This document shows, piece by piece, positions 54,496 to 61,266 of a DNA stretch of 64,000 nt. The position numbers were made by a program, and so were the translations under genes. The stretch lies in contig NZ_JANUFF010000004.1 in the NCBI RefSeq assembly GCF_024806495.1, forward strand, positions 310,001 through 374,000, given 5' to 3'. Within the stretch, counting starts at the first letter, position 1; each line of letters begins with the position of its first letter. Under the pieces are notes generated by a model, which worked only from the letters and a program-made list of their open reading frames with translations, was not told the origin of the DNA and made no database searches. Source of the DNA: Chryseobacterium sp. JUb7. Lineage in GTDB: Bacteria; Bacteroidota; Bacteroidia; Flavobacteriales; Weeksellaceae.

Positions 54496-54773
54496 TGATA
54501 AATAACAAAAGTTCAGAAATAAATCGTTTGATAAATTCTATAGAAGTTGAAAATATAATAGGACTTGAGATTGTAGATTTCTGGGATTCCGATATTACAG
54601 CGATAGGATTCCGATTTGGTGAAAAGTTACTTTATATCTCTTCATATAACTATTTTGATACCGAAAATTACAATGTAATTATTGAAAATTTTGACACAGG
54701 CGAAATAATAGAACCTGAAAAAGAGGTAGATTTTTATGGCATTTTAGCTAAGATTAAAGAACTTTCAAAATAA
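54495..54773 (+). CDS. Probable immunity protein C
   Basis: A 92-residue soluble acidic protein without a signal peptide. The sequence shows helix then strands (NIIGLEIVDFWDSDITAIGF, LLYISSYNYFDTENYNVIIE) in a SMI1/Imm-like style, but no family is certain. It is joined to tip C by a TAATG overlap and is intact. A cytoplasmic location fits a toxin that acts inside the cell, such as a nuclease. Confidence 0.6.
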   Translation: MINNKSSEINRLINSIEVENIIGLEIVDFWDSDITAIGFRFGEKLLYISSYNYFDTENYNVIIENFDTGEIIEPEKEVDFYGILAKIKELSK

Positions 54774-54841
54774 GTATATTCGGGATGAGCTTCCGGAATC
54801 TACGGGTACGGGTAAGGACCGGGTATGACGTGATCGCAATA

Positions 54842-55677
54842 TCTTATAACTATAAGTCCAACAGTTAGGAATTGTAGGAAACAGGGATATATGATTATGG
54901 TGCGAGGTTTTATATGCCGGACTTGGGAAGATGGGGTGTGGTAGACCCAAGAAGTCAATACACTCAAGAAGCATATAGTTAAGTTTGGAATAATCCTATT
55001 TTAAATACAGATCCTACAGGTATGCAGGGAATGGTTTTTGGCTTTGACGGTGGACCAGGAGATTCTCCTGATAATCATGTAAAAATAGAAACTATTACGC
55101 TTACTGTTTATAAACCCATTAAAACTGAATCTCGTGGTTTTGATTTTTCAGGAACTGGTATCATAAGCGGTATTGCTATGGCAGGAAGTCGCTATCCAAA
55201 TCCATACACTCTTGCAGTAGCAGGAATAGCAGCTATAATTCTGTGGAATACTCTTCAAATTTATCATGCAACAGAAGCATATAGAAAAGAAGAAATTCCT
55301 CTTGATTTATCACCTCAAGCTCTTCCAGTTCATTTTGCCCAAGGACAAGATAAGGAAGAGGAGGAGACGGATGTAAATGATGCCCCAGTTCCTAAAGATG
55401 GAAAAAGAAAAAAGAATAGAATACCTGATAAAGGAAAACCTAATACAGTAGAAACAAATAAACCTGGAACCACTTCTAAAAAATATGGTCCAGATGGAAA
55501 TGTTCAAAAGGAATATAATAAAGGACACGGACCTACTTATCCTGAAAATGCGCAAGATGATCATATTCATGATTATATATACCTAATCCACGAAATCCAT
55601 CAGGGCTAGGAGATAGACAAACAGGTAGACCACCTAAAAAATGGGAATTGTTAAGAGACTTTGGGATAAAAAAATAA
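54842..55677 (+). pseudogene. Orphan RHS tip D: stop-riddled core plus effector
   Basis: The core frame reads YNYKSN then TAG (54866), EL then TAG (54875), then ETGIYDYGARFYMPDLGRWG and VVDPRSQYTQEAYS then TAA (54980) in place of a Tyr codon, and VWNNPILNTDPTG. From the ATG at 55022 the effector is open for 195 codons, with a hydrophobic region (GIISGIAMAGSR, LAVAGIAAIILWNTLQIY) then a charged linker. Near 55580 a one-base shift moves from AQDDHIHDY to PNPRNPSGLGDRQTGRPPKK, which ends at 55677. The HIHD motif suggests a metal-dependent or nuclease-like active site. The true tip family is not certain. Confidence 0.68.
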
Positions 55678-55682
55678 TATTT

Positions 55683-56036
55683 ATGGATATAACACAAACA
55701 GCAACAGAAACATTTATTAATAATAATTCATTAATAAGTACAATTATAGAAGAAATAAAACTTAGTAAGGATGAATTTGGAGAATTGCAAATACAAATCA
55801 CAATAAGTAAATTTTCTAAGAAAAGTAATTTTTCCAAAATAAATTTACTATTTAATGATATTGTAGAATTTAATTTTTATTACAATTCCGACTATAATTT
55901 TTATAATATTGAAGATTATAAATTATTATATTTTAATAATCAAATTTATTTAAGTTTGGATCCTGATCAGAGTATAAAGGATAAATCAGAACATGATTCT
56001 GATTTTATACTGGCTAAAAGTTTAAAATTATTATAA
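55683..56036 (+). CDS. Probable immunity protein D
   Basis: A 117-residue soluble acidic protein with no signal peptide. The ATG at 55683 comes 5 bases after the repaired stop of tip D; the longer frame from 55641 is the end of the toxin read in another phase. It is very AT-rich with an Asn/Asp/Ile/Tyr-heavy composition (DIVEFNFYYNSDYNFYNIED), unlike chromosomal neighbours, suggesting import with its toxin. No family recognised. Confidence 0.58.
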   Translation: MDITQTATETFINNNSLISTIIEEIKLSKDEFGELQIQITISKFSKKSNFSKINLLFNDIVEFNFYYNSDYNFYNIEDYKLLYFNNQIYLSLDPDQSIKDKSEHDSDFILAKSLKLL

Positions 56037-56080
56037 TCACCCACCAGTACGAGCATATTTCTTGTATTCGGTATATAAAA

Positions 56081-56114
56081 ATAAACTCACCGCAATTGCG
56101 GTGGGTTTATTTTT
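56081..56114 (+). terminator. Terminator-like hairpin after immunity gene D
   Basis: A 13-bp stem (56081-56093 with 56098-56110) with an AATT loop and one G-T pair is followed by a T run. The sequence around it matches the segment at 54151-54200 (same loop, T run, then a CAATATTTTT stretch). Confidence 0.72.
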
Positions 56115-56145
56115 ATAACATTGCAATATTTTTAAATTTGAAAGC

Positions 56146-56603
56146 TTGTATAAAACCGTCCAGAAGCAGAAGGAACTCATCACACACAGCTTGGTACAAA
56201 AGAGGGAGGAAAAGGAAAATACCAAAAAGGGAGAGAATGGAATGGAATGGAATGGAATGGCAACAGCTCCTGCTATGCTGCCTATACCATTATTGTCCGC
56301 TGGTACAAAAACAAGTATTCATCTTCATCCTGCAGGGATCTTTGAGCAAGGTAATTTGATTTTTCCTTTAATGCCTTAACTCCGACAGTTGGAGTCGATG
56401 ATAGAGTTTTTTCACAATATTCAACCAATATTATAGTTGGAAGAATTGAAGTTGCAAATGGTTTAAATGTAACAAAAAATTCAGATGGTAGCTTTAATGA
56501 TACTAGAGAAATTGGAGCTGCTGTATATAATGGTAATAGCACATTGAGAACGAAATTAAATGTACCAGTAATTAGAAATATTTTAAATAGAAATTCAAAA
56601 TAG
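56146..56603 (+). pseudogene. Orphan toxin tip E: repeat-bearing effector, frameshifted
   Basis: From 56146 the frame holds a charged segment, a pentanucleotide repeat, and then TAPAMLPIPLLSAGTKTSIH and LHPAGIFEQGNLIFPLMP before a TAA. A one-base shift at about 56370-56385 gives the continuation PTVGVDDRVFSQYSTNIIVG and RIEVANGLNVTKNSDGSFND, ending at 56603. The HLHPAG and a downstream PTVGVDD resemble the His-x-His and Asp ligands of JAB/MPN-type metalloproteases, an inference. No RHS core precedes it. The repeat's unit length changes frame, so copy number would decide expression of anything upstream. Confidence 0.55.
56236..56260 (+). repeat. Pentanucleotide tandem repeat (AATGG)5
   Basis: Five exact copies of AATGG. 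The unit is not a multiple of three, so gain or loss of one copy changes the reading frame of tip E. No other simple repeat of this length was noticed in the window. Confidence 0.95.
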
Positions 56604-56606
56604 ATT

Positions 56607-57050
56607 ATGAAAAAGACAATAATAATATTCTTCACATTCATCGCATTTTTATACAATGCTCAAATAAGAAAAAGTAATTTGCTTATTATGATTGATGAAA
56701 AACCTTGTTTAATAGTAAATAATTTACAACTGGAATCTCAGACTATGAAATCAATTAATGCAAACTATGTTGTTGGAACAATTGATATTTCAGAAAATGA
56801 TTATACTCGGTTACTTACAGATCAATCTATGTCATTTAATCTAAATTTTGAATCAATTTTAGCAAATCACTCTTTATCATCGAAGTATGAAGTTACGATT
56901 CCTAAAATTTATTTAAACCAGAAATATATTATAATTAATATTTTTAATATGAATATTAAGAACTATAGAAAAAAATATTCAGAACTAATTAAAAATAACA
57001 AAGAATATTATGTAGTTATAGAAACTCCAAATTCTATGAAATTTGATTAA
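56607..57050 (+). CDS. Probable immunity protein E (exported)
   Basis: A 147-residue protein with a likely signal peptide (MKKTIIIFFTFIAFLYNAQ) and a mature beta-rich domain (LLIMIDEKPCLIVNNLQLES, KYEVTIPKIYLNQKYIIINI). It starts 3 bases after the stop of tip E and is intact. An exported immunity protein would fit a toxin that acts in the periplasm. No family recognised. Confidence 0.6.
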   Translation: MKKTIIIFFTFIAFLYNAQIRKSNLLIMIDEKPCLIVNNLQLESQTMKSINANYVVGTIDISENDYTRLLTDQSMSFNLNFESILANHSLSSKYEVTIPKIYLNQKYIIINIFNMNIKNYRKKYSELIKNNKEYYVVIETPNSMKFD

Positions 57051-57116
57051 AAACTTGTTTTTATTTTTCTAAGAACAAAATAGAGAAAGCTAAATGTAAA
57101 CTTATCTAAGTTATAT

Positions 57117-57240
57117 TTAAAGTTTTAAATCTACCTCCAATAGGGCCTTGAAGCGATCTAACCAAGCATTGGCTTTTTCTATTTTTAATCTTCTTTTATA
57201 TAGCTTTTCATCGAAATAATGGTCAGCTTTCTTATTTTCA
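57117..57240 (-). mobile_element. IS5-family transposase remnant (C-terminal end)
   Basis: On the reverse strand, 57240 down to 57117 translates to ENKKADHYFDEKLYKRRLKI then EKANAWLDRFKALLEVDLKL and a stop. The ExxNAWLD...FKALL pattern is the end of the DDE transposase of IS5-type elements, including the catalytic Glu in KIEKANAW. Only about 40 codons remain, with no visible inverted repeats or rest of the gene. It lies just before tip F, so an element once inserted in this store and was mostly deleted. It is the main content of the 308-base gap after immunity gene E. Confidence 0.7.
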
Positions 57241-57260
57241 TTTCGAAAATTTGATTATTC

Positions 57261-57353
57261 ATGTATAATCCTGATTATACTTCTGGTCCCAAAATATCAA
57301 CTTATAATACAAAACAAGTTACATCTATTAAAAATGGATACTACATAAAATAA
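57261..57353 (+). pseudogene. Orphan toxin tip F (31-codon tail)
   Basis: A short open frame, MYNPDYTSGPKISTYNTKQV then TSIKNGYYIK and a stop, 5 bases before the gene at 57359. The composition and position fit the extreme C-terminus of a toxin whose rest was removed, perhaps by the transposon whose remnant lies directly upstream. On length alone it could be chance; the pairing pattern of the region is what supports it. Confidence 0.42.
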
Positions 57354-57358
57354 ATAAA

Positions 57359-57949
57359 ATGGAAAAAATAATAATTTTAATATCATTTTTGATATTTTCT
57401 CATTATTCGGCGCAAAATAAAGTAGAAAAATTGGGAAAAATAACGAAAGAAGCAATGAAGCTTTATGTGAAAGATACTTTAAAAAGACCTTTTAAATATG
57501 GGGATTATATAGCCATAAGCATATTTTCAGATTCGACTTTTAATAAAATTGGTTTATATATAGAAACATTAGACAAAGACTTTAAACTTTATAGAAATAC
57601 CATTAATTATAAATGGTTTACATTTCAAAACAAGAACATTATTGTTTTTTGTGGCTTTGATTCAGCAAATAAATGTCAAGAATATTTTGAATCATTAAAT
57701 TTTAAAGTTGATGAAGAAAACAATACTGAAATATCAGATAAGGAAACCTATTCTGGTAGATTGGACGAAAATACTAATCTTTGGATTATTGGTATAAATA
57801 AAGACTATAAAATTACTGATATTAATGGTAAAATGATTGAAGCTGAAATTGCTAATTCTCGAGAATTTAAAAAGTTTTTAAGCAAGTTTTCGTTATTAAA
57901 GATGTTTCAATTTTACGAAGGTGGAGAATTAATTGATATTAAAAAATAA
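57359..57949 (+). CDS. Probable immunity protein F (exported)
   Basis: A 196-residue protein with a signal peptide (MEKIIILISFLIFSHYSAQ) and an alpha/beta mature part (KYGDYIAISIFSDSTFNKIG, IIVFCGFDSANKCQEYFESL) with two Cys near residues 99 and 107. It follows the short tail F by 5 bases and is intact. The last gene of the toxin-tip region on the forward strand. No family recognised. Confidence 0.6.
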   Translation: MEKIIILISFLIFSHYSAQNKVEKLGKITKEAMKLYVKDTLKRPFKYGDYIAISIFSDSTFNKIGLYIETLDKDFKLYRNTINYKWFTFQNKNIIVFCGFDSANKCQEYFESLNFKVDEENNTEISDKETYSGRLDENTNLWIIGINKDYKITDINGKMIEAEIANSREFKKFLSKFSLLKMFQFYEGGELIDIKK

Positions 57950-57973
57950 TATAGATTTAAATGTTTTTCTAAT

Positions 57974-57996
57974 CTCGCGGATTTATAATCCGTGAG
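57974..57996. repeat. Hairpin after immunity gene F
   Basis: A 10-bp stem with one mismatch (57974-57983 with 57987-57996). Like the hairpin at 54111-54138, it is followed by GCAGATAAAA-type sequence and a second hairpin. Confidence 0.65.
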
Positions 57997-58008
57997 CAGA
58001 TAAAAAAT

Positions 58009-58042
58009 AAGAGGCTGTCTCACTTTTGAGACAGCCTCTTCT
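58009..58042. terminator. Bidirectional terminator (toxin-tip region / second M43)
   Basis: A perfect 14-bp stem (58009-58022 with 58027-58040) with a 4-base loop lies between convergent genes. Confidence 0.82.
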
Positions 58043-58062
58043 GCTATATAGCAATCTAAAAA

Positions 58063-59946
58063 TTACTTAATAATTAATTTAGAAGTTTTGATTTCATTTC
58101 CATTAGAAATTTGAACCATATAAACTCCTTTTTCTAAAGTTTGGTTGATTCTGTAGATTCCTGTGTTTTCTTGTGTCAATGAAGGATTGGCAACTAATCT
58201 TCCAGACATATCAGAAATAGAAACTTTAAGATTTTTAGCATTTTTAGCTTTAATAAATACCTTATCCCCACTTGCTACCGGATTTGGATAAAGTACTAAG
58301 TCATTATTATCAGCTTTTAAATCATTTGTACTAAGATTATTTACGAATGTTACTGAATAATCTTCAATTTGTCCAAAACCTAATTGCCCGCACGGAGAAA
58401 AAGAACTTGGGCTATTTCTATCAGCTAATACTCTCATACGAAGAGGAGTATTCATTACAGCTGTTGAAGATGGCGTAAATGTAGCCGTAAAAGTTCCGTA
58501 GCCATCAGGATTAGCAGCAACATTATTACCAGAAGCAACCAATTCAGAAGCTTCGAATGTTCCATTGTTATTGTAATCAATCCAAACTCTTAATGATTGA
58601 TCAGCAGTAGCTGCCTTTAAGAATCCAACCTCTACTGTTTGTTGCTGATTGATATTCAACAAAGTATGAGCGTTTGCCAGACAAGATTTAGTAGTATAAT
58701 CTACATAAAAAGCTGGTGCTCCCGGCCACGTTGATGCAGAAGCATTATTGATATCTCCCAATTTCACATATGTAGGTCCTGAAAGATAAGCAGAGCCTGT
58801 ACTTGGATTAGCAATACCTGTAGGGTTACAAGTTGCTGCAATAGGAGTTGTATTTACGGATGTTGATGGAAGTACTGTAGCTCCTTTAGAAGTTGTTAAA
58901 CTACTTCTGATCAACATAAATAAATCTTCAATTCTATCTCCTTGTCCTGCTGTAAATTTCTGAGCAACAGAGTTAGAATAATTCATCATATTATACTGTA
59001 CCCCTTGATAATTTGCTCCTGTACAAGGATTTATCTGAGAGTTTGTAGGCACTGGCCAAAGTTGATATCCACTCCCTGCTCTTTCTGTATCACATACCTC
59101 ATCATCATCATTAGCACAAACACCCGTCGTTGGAGGACAATAGTCTGCTGCCCCCGGCAATGCTGCATAATTTCCACCATCAAAAGTGTGATATAATCCC
59201 ATTGCATGTCCGAACTCATGAGCAAAAGTAGTATCATAAGGATTGGTAACTACTCCTGACTTCATAAAAGATTCATAGTTTGAATCTAAGTTATTAGGAA
59301 ATGCAGCAAATCCCATCAGACCTGCATTTGGAGTTGCATCACCATCAAACATACTGATTACATAAATATTAAAATAAGAAGCTTCCGGCCAATGTGGAGC
59401 AATTCCCTTAATAGCTGTTCTTGATGCTCCGTTTGCAGACTGATAAGCCATACCAGATTGATTATATCCTGCCAATGTTCCGCCATCATACCTTACAATA
59501 CCTGTAGTCGCATTACAGTTAGGATCTCTTTTTGCTAAAACCAATCTTATAGGAAATACAGCCGAAGTTCCGAAATCTGCAGGAGTACCTGCTGCCGGCC
59601 ACGCATATGTTCCTGCATACATTTGGTTTGCATTATCTAACCAAGCCTGAATTTGAGCATCAGTTTTATTATAAGTAGTACCTATTGCTGCTCCCGATGG
59701 GTGAACTAAGTGTACAACTACTGGAATCTCATAAACACCATTTACAGTTTTTCCGAAAGCAGAAGAAGGACTATTCTTCTTTTGAGCATGAATATTCTTG
59801 ATAATTTTGTCAAAAGTATCTCTCAAGCCAGGATTCGTTTTATCCTGTACGTCTAAAGTTTGGTCAAAACCACAGTTTCTTAGCTGTTGCTGAGCAGATA
59901 GCGAAAGCGAAAATAATACCGCTCCATAAAGGAAAGTTTTCTTCAT
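58063..59946 (-). CDS. M43 (pappalysin-type) metalloprotease, T9SS type A (second copy)
   Basis: A 627-residue paralogue of the 48334 product. The ATG at 59946 gives the signal peptide MKKTFLYGAVLFSLSLSAQ; the frame is open to 59985 but adds 13 residues before it. The zinc motif is HEFGHAMGLYHTF near residue 249, followed by Cys-containing loop (DYCPPTTGVCANDDDEVCDT), a GEVED-type domain (VWIDYNNNGTFEASELV, SPCGQLGFGQIEDYSVTF) and a type A sorting domain (LVLYPNPVASGDKVFIK, TLEKGVYMVQISNG). Secreted protease. Confidence 0.92.
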   Translation of the reverse strand: MKKTFLYGAVLFSLSLSAQQQLRNCGFDQTLDVQDKTNPGLRDTFDKIIKNIHAQKKNSPSSAFGKTVNGVYEIPVVVHLVHPSGAAIGTTYNKTDAQIQAWLDNANQMYAGTYAWPAAGTPADFGTSAVFPIRLVLAKRDPNCNATTGIVRYDGGTLAGYNQSGMAYQSANGASRTAIKGIAPHWPEASYFNIYVISMFDGDATPNAGLMGFAAFPNNLDSNYESFMKSGVVTNPYDTTFAHEFGHAMGLYHTFDGGNYAALPGAADYCPPTTGVCANDDDEVCDTERAGSGYQLWPVPTNSQINPCTGANYQGVQYNMMNYSNSVAQKFTAGQGDRIEDLFMLIRSSLTTSKGATVLPSTSVNTTPIAATCNPTGIANPSTGSAYLSGPTYVKLGDINNASASTWPGAPAFYVDYTTKSCLANAHTLLNINQQQTVEVGFLKAATADQSLRVWIDYNNNGTFEASELVASGNNVAANPDGYGTFTATFTPSSTAVMNTPLRMRVLADRNSPSSFSPCGQLGFGQIEDYSVTFVNNLSTNDLKADNNDLVLYPNPVASGDKVFIKAKNAKNLKVSISDMSGRLVANPSLTQENTGIYRINQTLEKGVYMVQISNGNEIKTSKLIIK

Positions 59947-60178
59947 TTTTTTAATTTTTAAAAAAGTCTTCAAATTTAGGTTCATTTTTAATACTATTAA
60001 ATTTCATTAAACTGGGCTAATAAGATTAAAAATTTTAGAATATGTCCTTCCAACACCCTATTTGTTACATTAGTTTTAAATTTATTTTAATATTAAATTA
60101 AGTAAACGATTACATCTAATTAATTTCTTATTATTAATTTTAATATGAAAATTATTAATTAACACAATCTCAAATCAT

Positions 60179-60646
60179 ATGATATTACAAAAAGGAAGTC
60201 CGGCACCGGAATTCGACCTTCATTCGACTCCTGATCAAAAGTTAAAACGTTCTGATTTTCTCGGAAAAAATTTAATCCTTGTTTTTTATCCTGCAGACTG
60301 GAGTCCTGTTTGTGGGGATCAGGTGACTTTATACAACGAAATGCTCAGTATCTTTCATAAATATAATGCCGATATATTAGGAATTTCTGTTGACAGTGCC
60401 TGGTGTCATGATGCTTTTATGGCAGACCGGAAATTGCATTATCCTCTTCTTGCAGATTTTAACCCTAAAGGAGAAATTTCTGAAAAATACGGAGTTTATA
60501 ATGACGAAAACGGAACTTCAAAAAGAGCCTTATTCGTTATCGATAAAGACGGAATTATCCAGTGGAGCTATCTTTCACCGGACGGAATCAATCCCGGCGC
60601 TGATGGGATCATCGATGCACTGGAAAATTTAAATCAATCTGAATAA
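60179..60646 (+). CDS. Peroxiredoxin (AhpC/TSA family)
   Basis: A 155-residue cytoplasmic peroxiredoxin that reduces peroxides. The active-site motif is PADWSPVCGDQ (about residues 39-49), with the peroxidatic Cys near residue 46 and Ser in place of the usual Thr of PxxxTxxC. A second Cys is at about 77 (VDSAWCHDAF), a place from which a resolving Cys could work. The later part (YGVYNDENGTSKRALFVIDK) is standard. It is 2 bases before the DsbA-like gene, which could reduce it. Confidence 0.88.
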   Translation: MILQKGSPAPEFDLHSTPDQKLKRSDFLGKNLILVFYPADWSPVCGDQVTLYNEMLSIFHKYNADILGISVDSAWCHDAFMADRKLHYPLLADFNPKGEISEKYGVYNDENGTSKRALFVIDKDGIIQWSYLSPDGINPGADGIIDALENLNQSE

Positions 60647-60648
60647 TT

Positions 60649-61167
60649 ATGTCTACTTTAAGAGTTCCTATAGGTCCCAACGACCATGTGAAGGGCAATC
60701 CCGATACTGCAAGAATTATTTTGGTGGAATATGGAGATTATCAATGTCCTTATTGCGGGCATGCTTTTCCACTAATCAAAAAATTTACTGAAGAATATGG
60801 TGATGATGTCGCTTTTATTTTCAGAAATTTCCCTTTAACTGATGCTCACGAATTTGCAATGGCCGCTGCAACAGTTGCAGAAGGGGCCGGACAACAGGGA
60901 AAGTTTTGGGAAATGCATGACCTTATTTATAATAATCAGGATTTATTGAGTGAAGATATGCTGAAAGAATGTGTTGCTGCCTTGCACTTGAATTATAATA
61001 AAATTGAAAATGACATCAATACTTCTGATTTACAGGAGAAAATTGAAGCAGACTTTGAAGGAGGAGTACGAAGTGGTGTGAATGGCACACCTTCTTTTTT
61101 TGTGAATAATCAAAAGTGGGAAGATTATGACGGAACATACGACTCCTTCGTTGACCTAATTTCTTAG
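60649..61167 (+). CDS. DsbA-like thioredoxin-fold protein, no signal peptide
   Basis: A 172-residue thioredoxin-fold protein of the DsbA/FrnE-like family with CPYC (about residues 33-36, in YGDYQCPYCGHAFPL) and the cis-Pro loop GVNGTPSFFVNNQ (about 144-156). It has no signal peptide, so it is probably cytoplasmic and works as a disulfide reductase or isomerase rather than a periplasmic oxidase. It starts 2 bases after the peroxiredoxin stop, suggesting a joint redox unit. A terminator follows. Confidence 0.88.
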   Translation: MSTLRVPIGPNDHVKGNPDTARIILVEYGDYQCPYCGHAFPLIKKFTEEYGDDVAFIFRNFPLTDAHEFAMAAATVAEGAGQQGKFWEMHDLIYNNQDLLSEDMLKECVAALHLNYNKIENDINTSDLQEKIEADFEGGVRSGVNGTPSFFVNNQKWEDYDGTYDSFVDLIS

Positions 61168-61212
61168 TTGAAGGATTACTACGTAGGTTTGGGCTAAAGG
61201 CTCTCCATAAAA

Positions 61213-61246
61213 AATAAGGCTATCTCAATGTTGAGATAGCCTTATT
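61213..61246. terminator. Bidirectional terminator (DsbA-like / guaB)
   Basis: A perfect 16-bp stem (61213-61228 with 61231-61246) lies between convergent genes, flanked by A and T-rich sequence. Confidence 0.85.
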
Positions 61247-61266
61247 CACTATATTTAATTTATTAT

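Noticed and set aside
54765..54974. Reverse-strand 69-codon frame over the tip D core
   Set aside because: It is antisense to RHS core sequence and has no family likeness.
55641..55682. Extension of immunity gene D to the ATG at 55641
   Set aside because: These codons are the end of the toxin read in another phase; the ATG at 55683 follows the toxin stop by 5 bases.
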